From the NCBI GenBank assembly GCA_039545355.1, contig BCJJ01000032.1:1-64000 (forward strand): a stretch of 64,000 nucleotides of DNA, read 5' to 3'. This stretch comes from Trichosporon coremiiforme. Lineage: Eukaryota; Basidiomycota; Tremellomycetes; Trichosporonales; Trichosporonaceae. Every line of letters starts with the position of its first letter. Position 1 is the first letter of the stretch. Under the pieces are notes generated by a model. The model was not told the origin of the DNA and made no database searches. It saw only the letters and a program-made list of their open reading frames with translations. Below are positions 44,500 through 56,830 of this stretch, piece after piece. The translations under genes were made by a program, and so were the position numbers.

Positions 44500-45697
44500 A
44501 TGTCTGAGGACCCCGTCAAGGCTGTCCAGGTCAAGCTCGTCCTCCTCGGTGAGTGTTCATCTACGCTTGTTGTTGCTCCGATCACTGACCGTGCCTCGCT
44601 CCACCCACTGCACTCTTGCACGCCACGTTTCCCGCACACCCGTTCACCCGTTTGCATTCATGTCGCGACCGCCCTTACTCGCTTCGCTCTGTGCCCTCCC
44701 GCTCGTCTCATCGCCTGTCGTCTCTCTCGGAACTTGCCCACTCGAATCGACCGCATCTTGCGTCTCGACGTCGGTCGTTCCGTGTGACCGGTGATCTGTC
44801 GAACTTGCCGTTCCCACTCGCCATCGCACACTGCTGCATGTGTTACGCTTGCCCCATGCGATTGTAACGTTACAGGAGAGGCCGCCGTCGGCAAGTCGTC
44901 GCTCGTCCTGCGCTTTGTCCAGAATGACTTCAACGAGAACACGTCGCCTACCATCGGTGCTGCGTTCCTGACGCAGAGTGAGTATAACGTGGACTAGCTA
45001 CCCCCTTGCGATCTTTCAGCTGACCTTTCAGAGTGCCGCCTGGAGAACCGAGTTGTCAAGTTTGAGATCTGGTGAGTTGTTCTGCCTCGCAGCTGGGTGC
45101 TGCGGGACAGTGAAATCGGCAGACGTCGGCGCCGGGCCGAGTTGCCACCGAGTCTGGACGAAAACGCTGACGTGCAGGGACACGGCTGGCCAGGAGCGCT
45201 TCCACTCTCTCGCGCCCATGTACTACCGCAACGCCGCCGCCGCCGTGGTCGTGTACGACATCACGAAGGCCGCTTCGCTCGAGAAGGCCAAGGCGTGGGT
45301 CAAGGAGCTCCAGCGCCAGGCGAACCCTAACATCGTCATCGCCCTGGTCGGCAACAAGCTCGATCTCGTCGAGAACACGCCTTCCGAGTCCACCGACGCC
45401 GAGGCCGATGCCCCCGCCGACGACGAGGAGACGGCGCGGCAAGTGCCGACGTCGGAGGCGCAGGCGTACGCGACCGAGAGCGGCCTGCTCTTCTTTGAGG
45501 CTTCGGCCAAGACGGGTACCAACGTCCAGGAGGTCTTCACCGAGATCGCCAAGACGATCCCCCTCGACTCCATCGCGCCCAAACCCGCCGCTGGTGCTCA
45601 GCAGGGCCGCCGGTCTGCTGCGAACGCTGCTGCCGGCGACCAGGCCCGCGTCGACCTCGGCGAGGGCGCCCAGGCCAAGAAGGGCGGATGCTGCTAA
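44500..45697 (+). CDS. Rab5-type small GTPase (Vps21/Ypt5-like)
   Basis: Early-endosome GTPase of 236 residues. Exons: 44500-44548, 44876-44977, 45032-45071, 45178-45697. Nucleotide motifs: GEAAVGKSS (P-loop), TIGAAFLTQ (switch I), [18 protein letters not shown] (switch II), NKLD and ASAKTG. AAFLTQ and [15 protein letters not shown] are Rab5 signatures. The C-terminus KKGGCC is a double-cysteine geranylgeranylation site. Between NKLD and the SAK motif is an acidic insert of about 25 residues rich in D, E, A and T; related fungal Rab5 paralogues have shorter or different loops here. Three introns, the first 327 bases. Confidence 0.92.
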
Positions 45698-46176
45698 GTC
45701 TGCACACGCTGAGCCTAAGCGGCGCCGAAGGCGTCGCGATGGCGAAGTCGTGGCCTCAGCTGTAGGCTTGACCCGAAGCCAGACCCGAGGTCGTCCGAGC
45801 CAGCCAGCCCAAGCTTGTTCTTGATGGAGTGCGCCGCAGCCACCGCGCCGCGCGCAGTAGAGTTGACGAAAAGAAGGAGGACGAAGAACGCAAGTAGAAT
45901 ATCTGGTCCCACATGACCAATGCCTAACCCCCCACCCCACCCCCAACCAACACGCGATCTGTACACTGTCTGAGTTTTTTATTCCCGGCTCTCTTACGTA
46001 GAGGGCGGCGCCGTCAAGATGTGAATGTTTTTCATGAGTACGGGGGATGTACGGAGTTGCAAACTAGTGCAAGGTGTATGGCCAGCTACAAGCACGAACT
46101 GACGGACTCCTGATCTTCTGTGGGTGAGGGAGTGGGGAGACAGGTGCCTCTGCGAGCAGTGAGATGCAGACACGGC
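45698..46176. other. convergent intergenic region
   Basis: 479 bases between the stop codons of Rab5 and the ATRIP-like gene. It should hold two 3' UTRs. No gene or structured repeat seen. Confidence 0.5.
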
Positions 46177-49100
46177 CTAGTCCTCGTCCATACCCGGCCA
46201 CGCGTCCATGACCCTTTCCTCCTCATCATACTCCTCCTCCGGCTCGGGTTCGGGAGAAGGCTGCGTCTCCTGTTCCGCAAACACTTCGTAGACCGTGTCG
46301 CCCTCTGGTCCCTCGACGACGCGTTCGAGCAGATCCTGCGCGAGGACTGGGAAGTCAGCTTGTCAACCACGGAGTCTCAGCTTTCATCGGCCCGGCGTCG
46401 AGTGTTGTAGCATCGACGGGAGTCGTGTGGCATCGTCGAGCGCCGAGCATCGTCGCATCGTCAAGCCCCGATGACTGGCGATGGAGAGGCGTGGCGAGAA
46501 AAGAAACTGAGAGAGGAGGCTGCAAACTCACACTGCATCAACCTGAGGTCGTTCAGGTCCATCTTCCTCCGTCGCTCCTGTTTCGGGACGAGGGAGGCAT
46601 ACGCCCACGCGCCGTCATCGACGTCGACCTCGGCGTACGCGATGGCCCCCACCGTCGCGACAAACATGTGACTGAGACCCGTCCATTCCCCCGGCTCCTG
46701 CAGTTTCCGGGCCAAGTCCACGCCCTGTGGTGTGATTTCGTCCTCTTCCTTGGTCGGCGTTGCGAGGCTCGAGGAAGGCCGGGGCAGGGGCGCGGGGTAG
46801 ACTAGATGATGCAGGAGTTGGAGCGTGGGGAGGACGAGGGAGAGCGTGCTGCGGTTAGTTGATGAAGGGAGTCAGGAAAGCTTACTCGTGCGCAACGGGC
46901 GAGGAACGGATGCCCCAGATCGAAACGGATTCGCGATACAGGAGCATTAGGAGCGAGGGGACGAGGACGCTCTGTTCGGCGAGCAGGACGACGGCGTCCG
47001 CATTGTGTCGCGCGAGGACGAAGAGGCCAGATAGAACTGCCACAGTGTGCCGGTGGACCTGGATGTCAGCTTCGCAACAGACGCCTCTGCTGATGACGAC
47101 TCACCTGCTCCTTGTTCATGCTCGGCGGTGGTGTCACGAGGAAGCGCGCAACGCGGTCAATGACGGGTGCGCCGCCCTGGAAGCCCTCGCGGGGGAAGAG
47201 GAGTGCACGGAAGAACTCGTCGCCTGTCCATGTCAGTTAACGAGAAGCGGGAGTCAGCTCACGGATAGCAGCGACGGCGAATAAGTCGAGCGCGCGGCCG
47301 ACAATGGACGGCCGCTCAGATTGCGCGAGGTTGAGAATCAGCTCGGACAGACAGTTCGAGCTCCTACCAGGTCAGCAAAGTCAAGCTCGTACACCTACCA
47401 TGACTGGCTCCGATTGCTGTTTAGACACAGCGCCTCGCCGAGCTCTGCGACAGCGTCGGCGACCTCCTCTTCCCATGAGGACTTCGTGTCCCCGCCTAGC
47501 CGGGTCAGAGCAGCGTTCCACCACCCGCCCACAATCTCCACCTTTGCCGGAGTCAGGAACTGCGACACCTCGAGCAGCTTGAGCTCCAGGTCGCCGGTGT
47601 TGGCGTGACTGGCGGGAATGAAGGAGGGAAATATCAGGATCGTCGATGCCACTAGCCGCAGTAGGATGATCAGCGTCGGTAGCTGAAGTCAGCTTTCTGC
47701 GATACCTTGCAAGCTCACGAATTCAATGTGCCGAGACTCCTCAAGCTGCTCCACGAAGGTGGCATGAACTGCAATCTCGACGAGACGCACCAACGTGCCC
47801 AGCAACCGCTCACTGTAGCCGTCATCGTACGGCAGTGTCGTATTGTGGATCAGACCTAGGAGCCCATTGCACAGCTTCTGCCATTCGGGAACGAGCCCGT
47901 CCTGCGAGGGCTCGCTCATCATGAGGCGAAATATTGACGGCTGGCAGTCCTTGATGTGCGTCGCTATCGGGGTGAAGGTGGTGTGACTTAGCAGGTGATG
48001 CTGCAGCTGCGAAATTAGCTATCGAGACGGACTTGCACCTCACCTCAGTCTTCGTATCCCGGTCGGCCAAGATAACGGTCCCAGCGCCCACGCTCGCTCC
48101 GCCTTCGAAGCCTCCAAAGTCCGGCTGCCAGTCCATGCCGACGTCCCCATCGGAAGCGACATGCCCGCCTTGACTTCGCGCTGGCGACACGACTGGAGAC
48201 GAGTACTGCTGCCCCTTCCTCGGCGTCGAGGTAGGACTCAACGCTTCCGTCCGCTGTCTCTTCCTAGAGGTGGCCGGCGTTCGCGCGAATGCATTCTGTA
48301 ACTGCCCGAACTGTGGTGGTGGTGGCCGGTCTGCATGTCAGCTCAAAGAGTAGTGCACAAGCTCACCCTTAGCCTTCGTCACCGAACGCGTTAACGGAGC
48401 GGGGGTTCTCATGTTCTTCTCCTTTAGAGGCGAAGCACGGAGCGGCGTCGGGGCTCCTGGACGCTGGGAAGAGGACCACTGCGACTGGTGTCTCGCCTTC
48501 GATGCTGACGCCATGGCGTTGTGATTCTGAGGGTCAGCTAAGACATCCGCGCGGAAAATAGCTCCTACTTACACTCAAGACGGCCTGCGTTCGCATGCTC
48601 TCTAGCTTCTGCTTCGCCTCTAGCTCGCGCGCTCGCATTTGCGCCTCCAGCTGTTGGTTTTGTGCCCGGGTCTTCTCAAGCTCATCCTGCAGTTTCGAGA
48701 CGATCTGTTTGTCAGTTTCTGCGAGTATATAAGTCAATCTCACCGTCTCCTGGTTTCTCTTCGCAGTCGCTGCTTGGCCCTGCGCCGTCCACAATTGCTG
48801 CTTCAGTGCAGCAATCTCCGGAGAGTCGAGGGCGGGTCCGTCGGCCCACGCAGTGCTGGAGGTAGTGGTCTGCAACTGCGCGATCTGCGCTCTCAGGGCG
48901 CGCACCTCAGCGTCACTCGCTTCACGTTTCCGCCGCTCATCCTCAAGCTCCCCAGCCACTCTTCGCGCAGCCGCACCCTGCGAGCTGCTCTGCGAAGCTG
49001 TGATCGGAGGAAGTGCCGGTTGAAGGGTGGCTTTAGTAGGAAGCGCACGGTTGAACACATTGGAGCCGGTGGAAATGGAGCGAGACAAGGTACGGCTGCT

Positions 49101-49682
49101 GCCTAATCGGGCGCTTGCTGATGGCACGGCAGACGAGCTGTTAGATCGCTGGAACTGCCTCGAGTTGGCGGTCGTCGGTCCGGGACCAGCTTCGGCCATG
49201 GCGCTGAAGATAGCTTCTCGTCGTGCTTGTGATCCAGGTAACGGTGGTGGAGCGGCGAGGCGGGCAGCGTTCTCGACCATCTGGCGGATCTCGGGGCGGG
49301 TCCTTTGGTCGATCACCTCATCCTGGGATGGCGCGGTGTACCGTCCCTGCTCGTCAACGACGACATCAACTGGCAATGATTCCTCGTCGATGCGTTGGCT
49401 GACAAGCGGTGGTGTTGCGTACTTGGTCGCATGCTTCCCTCCTGGCTCCCAGCCCATACCGCATCCTGATACCCGCGGGTTGGTGTTGATCGGCCGCGGG
49501 GTAGGCTTCGGAGCTGGTGCTGGGCGCGCCTTGGCCGGTTTCGCTACCGTGTGATGGTACTTCTTGGACTGGGTTGCTGATACGGAGCTCGCACGCTGCT
49601 CGAGCGCTTCAATCTCCTTGAGTGTCGCAGGGTCGAAGTCGAGGTCGTCATAGTCGTCGAAGGGGTCCGATGAAGGCGGCAT
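46177..49682 (-). CDS. ATRIP/Ddc2/Rad26-like checkpoint protein
   Basis: One long gene of roughly ten exons. Well-supported exons: 48744-49682, 48573-48704, 48367-48526, 48044-48330, 47719-48006, one starting at 47682, and further ones to the stop at 46177-46179; phases agree. The N-terminus is acidic (DPFDDYDDLDFD), like the RPA-binding motif of ATRIP. A coiled coil follows (RKREASDAEVRALRAQIAQL; KLQDELEKTRAQNQQLEAQM), then a basic Ser/Pro linker and about 500 residues of helical repeats (LLGTLVRLVEIAVHATFVEQ; AVLSGLFVLARHNADAVVLL). This order matches the regulatory partner of ATR/Mec1. The family call rests on architecture more than on unique residues. Confidence 0.6.
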
Positions 49683-50100
49683 TGCTGGTCTGATGTCAGC
49701 TTCCCGGATGATTTACAGCTCACCATGAGTCCAAGTGATAGTTCCGTCGGCGTCGACACCGAACGTGAGGATTGGAGAAAACCGTCAAAGGTTAAAGCCG
49801 CTGATGAAGGTCGCTCGAGTGATAGGGGGCGGATTTGTTGTTGCTCCGGGGTTCATGCGCGCGGCGCGCGGGTTACGCGACTGGAAGATTGCGCCTGGCT
49901 GTGGCAACGCACGTGACGGCGCCCGCTATCTACCCGATGATTTTCCTGGGTGAGCCCCGCTCCCGCGATGTCCGGGACCAGAACCTGACTCAGCCTGTGC
50001 AGCTCATGCAGCGGACGTGCTCTCGGTATACCCGGCACCTTTGTTTTCGTGTTCGCCATCACACACTCTCCGCCTGTAATCACGTTAGAGCTTTAGAGTC
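49683..50100. other. divergent promoter, ATRIP-like and cytochrome b5 genes
   Basis: 418 bases between two start codons. No motif of note beyond short GC-rich palindromes (GCGCGGCGCGCG near 49860). No gene seen. Confidence 0.5.
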
Positions 50101-50930
50101 ATGAGCTGGGTAAGCTGTCACGAGATTCAGAGTAGCTAACATCCAGTTGTTGCCGTCGCTACCGTCATGGGGCAGCAAGTCGAAGCCGGCGGACGAGGTC
50201 GAGGAAGACGAGGAAGATCTCGACAAGCCGCCCCAGTTCCCGCTACCTGGCAGTGCGCAGCGCTCAGCGCCTGCGCCGAGCTCGGAGCCCGCGACGCCAC
50301 CGGCACCAGCACTGGAGCTCGCCCCGCCGTCGCCTGAGCGGGAACGCTCGGCGTCTCCTCCGACCGACCTCAACATCGCGATCCTGCCGGACCCCATCCC
50401 GCTCGGCGACATGGCTCCGCCACCGAGTACGACTTCGCGCCCCGCGTTCGGTATGAAGGCCGGCGGCGGTCTGGGTCCGCCTGCTTCGGCAGTGACGCAG
50501 AACGGCGGTCTTGGCGTGCCGGCGGTCAAGCCCTCGGTCGTCAAGAAGGAGAAGAAGGGGCGGGGGAAGGTCGCCCTCGGTCCGGGATGCTCGGCGCTGG
50601 ACTGGGCGCGGCTGACGCAGAGCGGAGAGAACCTGCGCGGTGTCGAGGGCGGCCTGATCCGAGTTACGAAGGAAGAGCTCGCGAAGCACAAGTCGCGTGA
50701 CGATGCTTGGAGCGCGTTTAACGGAGCCGTCTACAACATCACGCCGTACATTCGCTTCCACCCTGGTGGCGAGGACGAGCTGATGCGCGTCGCGGGACGA
50801 GACGGGACAAGGCTGTTCAGTAAGTCAATAGGGCCTGTACTTGAGCTAACGGACAGTGCTGACACACTCGTGGGTCAACCTCGAGCACCTGATGGCGGAG
50901 TGCATGATCGGCATGCTTGTGCGTGGATAG
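50101..50930 (+). CDS. cytochrome b5 heme-binding domain protein
   Basis: Protein of 251 residues. Exons: 50101-50109, 50147-50819, 50857-50930; the first coding exon is just ATG-AGC-TGG. A long Pro/Ala/Ser-rich N-terminal region (residues 10-150) precedes the heme domain: TKEELAKHKSRDDAW, then AVYNITPYIRFHPGGEDELM with the first axial histidine in HPGG, then THSWVN with the likely second histidine. This resembles the b5 domain of cytochrome b5 reductase 4 and yeast Irc21. No CS or reductase domain follows: the frame stops soon after. The electron partner is unknown. Confidence 0.82.
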
Positions 50931-51177
50931 ATCGTAGACGTAGATCTCTATACACTGTAACGATACCCTATAATGCCCACATGTACGCTTTTTGCTTGGT
51001 AGCTCGTCGTTTGTTGCGTCTAGCGATGGGAGAAGGGGTGGTGCAGACGAGGAAGACGCCGCCCCGGTGACCGGATGCGGGGTCTCCGCATCGGCTCCGT
51101 CCGGCTCTGGTTCTCGAAGGCACTGAATCATCTCGGTTCGTCTCAGTATCTCGGTCTCAAACTTCCTCATCTCCGCT

Positions 51178-52925
51178 ATGACAACGTTGCTGGACCTCCC
51201 AGACGAGCTGTAAGTTATGCACCCCTGTTCAAGCTGACTCCAGACTCATCGAGATCGCGTTTCATCTCCCGGCCGAGCCCGATGCGCTCCTAGCTTTAGG
51301 ACAAGTGAACCAACGCCTGCACGCGATCAGCCAAGCCCCGATTTTATGGGTTCGCCTCTTCTCCGCGGCGGGGTATACGCTCGACCCCGACTCAGTAAAC
51401 AAACTCGTCGCAGCCCGATCTCCACCGGGTAGATGGAAGGGTACCAAATGGCTCGCCGGCAATGGGAAGGAAGAAGGGTGGAGTTTCTGGCCCTCAGCCT
51501 GGCTTGGGCGACTGAAGCGCCGTCGCCCCGGAGCCGGAACGCCGCCCGTCAAGCCTGCCCCACCGAACTCTGAGGACCAGATCCCCGTTCACTGGCCCAC
51601 ACTCTTCCGCTCGCGTCAACTGGCACAGGAGGAATCGGAGGCTCGCGGCCCTCACCCTCTCTACAACCCCGTTCGGGACGCGAGCAACCCCTTCCACCCG
51701 TCGCACTTCTCGCGCCCGTCTCGACCCCCCTCGGGCGCCGAGTCCGAGGACGAGTTCGACGAGTCGGACGCGCTGGTCGTGTACCCGAAACAACTGTGGC
51801 CACTCCGCGACCACACGGCCAAGATCTACTCGTGCGCTGTGAGGGGCCGGTGGCTCATAACAGGCGCAAGGGACAAGTGTGTGAACATCTATCGCCTCCC
51901 CAAACTGCCGAATGATGGCTCCAAACCGACTGCTGGACCGGAACTCGTGCTCAGGGAAAAGGTCCACGGCAGCTCGGTGCTGCACCTCGACTTTATCGCT
52001 GATGTGGGCTCGATCCGCGGAGCCGCTGCTGAGGCGGGGCTCGACTTCTCCTTCGACGATAAGCACCAGGGTCTGTTAGTCACAAGTGCGACGGAGACGG
52101 TGTACACCTGGGACATACTGTGGCCCCCGTCCACTACCACCTCCTTGGGCGAGAATGGAGAGCCGGTCCGACCTCCAGCACCGAGACTAAGGAAGAGAGC
52201 AGCGCTCCTGGGTTCCGAGGCGCCAATCTCGGACGTGAAGCTGCACGGACCCTGGGTTTGCGTCATGTACGTGAATGGCCTGTGCCGGATCTACGCTGCG
52301 ACGGCTACCGGCGACGCGATCCCGCTCCGCACCGTTTTCGGCGGGGAGAGTTGCCACCTCATGGCCCTGCATGCGGGTCGGGTCCTGTTGGCGGGGGACG
52401 AGCGGACGGTCGAGTTTGACCTGCACAGCGGACGTGAGATGGCCCGCAGCAAAAGGAACACGGCGGGCAGAGTCACGAGCATGGACTGGGACGTAAGTTG
52501 CACCCTACCCTTCACTCCTCAGAACTGAAGCGTAGCTGACAGCAGGGCGACCACACGGCCTTCGGGACCGCGCACGGGACGCTGGAGCTCTCCCGCCGGC
52601 TCGGCCGGCACACGCTCGTGATGAACGGAAGCGGACAGCTGGTCCGGCGCGTCCTCCTCGATCCTGGGTCGAACACGCTAGTCAGTGCCGGGTATGAGGG
52701 GAGAGTCGCGTTCTGGGACTTGACCGCGGGCGAGATGCGCCGCGCGTACGATCTCCAGTCGGGCCCAATCTTTGGCCTCGCGAAGGACGGGATGTGGCTT
52801 GTTGTGTGAGTATTCCTCGCCGCATAGTTTCGGAGTCGAACTGCTCAGCTGATGACAGAACTACGGCAGACAGAGTCATCGTCGTCGCGTACGGTACGGG
52901 GCTGCCTTATGCTGGTCTATTCTGA
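51178..52925 (+). CDS. F-box/WD40-repeat protein
   Basis: Likely substrate adaptor of an SCF ubiquitin ligase, 535 residues. Exons: 51178-51209, 51244-52492, 52546-52805, 52859-52925. The N-terminus is an F-box: LLDLPDELLIEIAFHLP, then LALGQVNQRLHAISQAPILW. A linker with an acidic stretch (ESEDEFDESDA) leads into WD-like repeats, clearest at LRDHTAKIYSCAVRGRWLIT, DKCVNIYRL, TVYTWDILW and LVSAGYEGRVAFWDL. The repeats are diverged, so the blade number is uncertain. Target unknown. Confidence 0.75.
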
Positions 52926-53192
52926 AACAACAAAATGAATGTAACATGGTCAATGATCCCTTGTCTATCTCTATTATGGGTCGATGCGTCTCTATGCGGT
53001 TTCTTCTATACGATGCAGTATTTCTCCTCTTCCGTCTATGCTGTGTCTCTCTCGTCTCTATGCCATGTCTCTCTTCGATCTCTATGTTGAGTCCTCTGCG
53101 CCTGTTTGGGGTCGCTTTTGATGTTGTGTCTTTGTTGCTGATGTGAAATTGAGGGAATGCGAATGTTGTCTATGCCGGTGTGAACGCCTCTA
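52926..53192. other. convergent spacer with TCTCTATG-like repeats
   Basis: Between 52960 and 53095 the plus strand carries several imperfect copies of TCTCTATG or TCTATG (for example GCGTCTCTATGCGG and CGTCTCTATGCC). It is low-complexity sequence between two 3' ends. Confidence 0.5.
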
Positions 53193-54700
53193 CTAGAAGC
53201 GGTTCTTCAGATTGTTCATCGCCATGATATCGTTTAACGGAGGGATGACGCCTGCAGTTAGCTACTGAGAAGAAGCGACATAGCTCGCACGGTCAGCGGG
53301 CGGGCAGCAGGGCCAGCAGGTTGTCCGAAGGTAACGAGATCCCATGTACTCCAATGCCGCTTGCCCTCGCTTCGCTCGTGCTCGCTCGAGACTCACCTTT
53401 CTCGTCCACAAAGTACTTTACAATCTCCTCCGTGCCCTGCTTCATGGCGAGCGCGACGAGCGGCTGTCCAATATCGATACGATCCGACAGCCTCCGCCTC
53501 TTCTTGCTCTTGCCCTCCTTTGGTGTCTCGGCCAGCGTCGGCGGCTCAACGAGGAGCTTCACCATGCGCAGATCCTTGATCTGGATCGCGGCCTCGACAG
53601 CCTTGTTACCCCTGTACCTCGGATCGGCCCCGCGCGCGAGGAGGAACTCGACCATGTCGTAGTTCCGGTTCACGACGGATTTCAGCAGGGCATACCCCTT
53701 GTGCCCGTTTATCGGGGGGTCGTACTCGTTCAGCAGGTACGGAACCATGGGGTTGATGCTGGGCTGTCCCGGTTTCGGCGCATGGCGGAAGAGCCGACGG
53801 GGCAGGTCTGTCACTTCCAGTGGCGGCCGGGTCGTCCGCGGCGTCACGGGCACGCCGTCGATGTGCGTCGGCCGGCTCCGGACCGCACGCCGTTTGAAGT
53901 CCCGCCGCTCGTCCCAGATCCGCACCATCTCCTCCAACACTGGGATCGTGACTATTGGCCGCCGCAGGGCGAAGGTCAGGATCTCCTTGTGGCTGCAGTG
54001 CCGGTACTGGTAGAGCATGTGGCGGGCGACGTAGGTTGCCGAAGCCCCAGTGAGCGCGCTGTACAGGTATCGGCTTGCGACGGGGAGGAAGGGGTTGTCG
54101 GCCAGCGTGTGGATGTGCTGCACCAGCTGTATGTCAGCTTCCACCAACCACCAAGCTCACCTCGACTGGCAGGTCTGTGAATGTTGCCATTGTGGTGTCG
54201 TCAGCGTCCTCGGCGTCCGCCTCGGACACCTCAGAGGACGGCTCGAACTGTAACTCCTTCGCGGAGAGGGACTTGGACAGGCTCGTCTTGCGCCCGTGGT
54301 GCGGTGTGTTGAGCAGCACGGAGGGGACAAGCGGTGTGCGAAAGAGGCGGCGCACGACCGACGTCGAGGCGGTGGGACTGTGGCTGTCCGCAGCTACGAC
54401 GGCGGCAGGGATGGGCCCCGAGCCGGAGCCAGAGCCTGACGCAGGTGTCTGGGTGGAGTAGAAGCGAGTTGTTGTGGGTGTGTGGAACGGCGAGCCCAGG
54501 CCAGCTGGGTCGACGGCCAGGGAGCCCATGTCCTCGCTCCTGCGGAGGTGTTGGGCGTCGGTAGGTGAATCTCGGTGTGTGGGGCGGTCCGTTTTGAATG
54601 CTGTTTCGTGTATGCTGCTCTTGGTATGTCGTTTGGTTTGGTTGTTGGAGACAGGAGGCTCGAGGGGTGTGTTGTGACAGTCGAATGTGGGGAAGGACAA
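53193..54700 (-). CDS. ankyrin-repeat-like protein, function unknown
   Basis: Protein of 442 residues. Exons: 54161-54700, 53397-54126, 53193-53251; the frame closes. The N-terminal 170 residues are Ser/Thr/Pro-rich and look disordered. From ATFTDLPVE on it is helical. Ankyrin-type units are visible in NGHKGYALLKSVVNRNYDMV, then EFLLARGADPRYRGNKAVEA and AAIQIKDLRMVKLLVEPP. A basic KKRRRLSDR may be a nuclear signal. The last exon adds GVIPPLNDIMAMNNLKNRF. The start is the first in-frame ATG; a later one at MGSLAVDP is possible. Confidence 0.6.
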
Positions 54701-55063
54701 ACTAGAAAGAGGGCGAGCTGGGGAGCAGACGACGAGCGATGTAGGCCCGGCTGGGGTGGTTATCCTGACTCACCCAAGGTACAAGCTTTCACCAAAACAA
54801 CAAACCCAGGCACGCAGGAGCGAGAGCGAGCGAGCGAGCGAACAGTGCGGCCACAGCGGGTACATGACTCGAGTCACGTGACACAGTCAGGCTGACCGTC
54901 ATTTCCGAATCCAATCCTCGCCGCAATGTCCAGCCCCGCAGGCAGGCAGGGCTTGCAAGGGACTCTGGCACCGACCCCTCCCGGACTTTTGTGGTCTCGG
55001 CGCCGTTGGCCACCTCTCATCACTCACACCCCCCTCTTTCCCCACTCAAACCCAACAACCAAA
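54701..55063. other. divergent promoter with TCACGTGA and GAGC repeats
   Basis: Between the ankyrin-like gene and MSS51. A palindromic TCACGTGA (54874-54881), a bHLH-type site, lies 183 bases before the MSS51 start. A GAGC-repeat tract spans about 54818-54842. Confidence 0.5.
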
Positions 55064-56666
55064 ATGCGCCAGGCCTCAGGAAGGTTGGCGACGCGCGCTA
55101 CGCGGCCCTTGGTCCGCCCCGCCGTCGCTCCCATGGCGGTGCGTGCAGCCCAGGTTGGCGGGCAGCGCACCCTCTTCGGCCTCTTCGGCGGCAACAAGAA
55201 GAAGGCGCCGGCGGTGCAGTTCCAGTCCGTCCCGGAGCCGCCCAAGAAGGCGCAGCCGGTGCTGAGCCAGGACGACCTGTTCCACCCGCTCAGCAAGAGC
55301 CCGTTCGAGCCGCTCCGCCAGAAGGGAGAGCGTCTCCGCACCTATGCCGTGTGCCCCGAGACGCTGGAGAAGTACCACGAGCGCAAGCCTGTGCGGTACG
55401 AGTGCCCCGACTGTGGGTTCCCGACGCACGCGAGCGAGGAGATGTGGAAGGAGGGAAAGAAGGAGCACGAGGAGTACTGCCCCCGTCTCCGCGAGGTCAA
55501 CGAGGACGAGCACGACATTCGCTCCGGCCGCGAGCTGAAGGAGTTTGAGAACATGCCTGGTAAGTCGAGCGAGGGGCAAAGCCCCGAAGCGAGCTGAGAC
55601 TGGTACGCGAAAGCTAACCCCAGGCGTTCAGCCGTATGAGCAGGCGCTCTCGATGGCGAGCTGGGACACGTTCTTCTACACGCGCGACTTTGTGTCGATC
55701 AACTCTCCCCGTGCGATCCGCCATGTCTCCAAGCTGCTGACGTACCCGATCTCGGTCCTGTCGGTGCTGCACCAGAACGGTCCCTTCCACCACTCCAACG
55801 GCCGTGTCACCCCCGAGGGTCAGCGCTCGATGGCCGCGCTCCATTCGGTCCTGCACCCTCCCCCGGGCACGTCGACGGAGCTGATGGACATCCGTCCGAT
55901 GAACCCGTTCCGTGTCTTCCTCCTCGGCGCGCGCTCCGAGTCGACCCTGCCGGCCGACATTTGGCTTCAGCTCGTGCACCTCTTCCCGCGCACGCCGTTC
56001 AACGTCTACTTCATCGGTCCCGAGGCTGGCGTCCCCCTCGTCACGGGACGGAAGCGGGAGCACCTGAAGATGTCCGAGGATGGAACGCAGTACGGCGTCC
56101 CGAGCTGCACGGTCAATGTCAACCCGCAGCTCAAGCTCATCTCCCTCAAGGCCAACTATGAGAACGTGCACCACATGTTCGGGCCCTTCGACCCGTACCA
56201 GGACGTCTTCTTCGCCTTCTCCCCCGGACTCGGATTCCCGGACCAGTCGGCGAACGCCGTCGACCCGGCCACTGGCGAGCCGCAAGTCCAGGCGCAGACG
56301 TCGTGGAAGACGGCCCTGCAGCAGATCCTCGAGACCAAGTGCGGGCTCTTCTTCACTGCCTTCTCCCCGACCGACCTGGCGCGCGACGTCAGTGCGATCT
56401 ACGGCACGCAGCCGCCCGCTTCCGCCGCGCAGGGGCCGTCCGAGTACCCCTCCACCGTGAACCTGCCGACGAAGCCGATCCCGCCCATCGAGGGCGTCAC
56501 GAATGAGTTTGACCTGATCCTCACGCCTGGCCAGAATCCCTTCGGAAGCAGGAAGTGGGAGGTCGCTGACTGGGACCCGCGCGTCGCCGTCAAGACCAAC
56601 TGGGGTATCTGGGGGATCCGCGGCAAGCGCTACGACGTTGCGGAGCCCAAGGCCGAGGACGACTAG
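55064..56666 (+). CDS. MSS51: mitochondrial Mss51 homologue (COX1 translation activator)
   Basis: Protein of 512 residues. Exons: 55064-55559 and 55624-56666. The start at 55064 gives a basic, Ser/Ala-rich mitochondrial presequence (MRQASGRLATRATRPLVRP); the frame is open further upstream, but that part does not look like a targeting peptide. The zinc-finger region reads VCPETLEKYHERKPVRYEC, then PDCGFPTHA and EEYCPRL; the Cys-Pro pairs resemble the heme-responsive CPX motifs of Mss51. The C-terminal domain (SWDTFFYTRDFVSINSPRAI; RHVSKLLTYPISVLSVLH) is characteristic. In yeast Mss51 activates COX1 mRNA translation and helps Cox1 assembly. Confidence 0.92.
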
Positions 56667-56830
56667 ATCCATTCCATCACACGTACTTTTTGCATGCATC
56701 TCACAGTTCCACATGAGGATTTCATTCAAGGTAGTAATGCATACATGTCTATGAGGGGTGCTAAATGGACTTAATGCTGAGAGGGGTTGATGGTGGTCTA
56801 GAGAAAATGAAGAACGGGTAGGGTGGGAGT

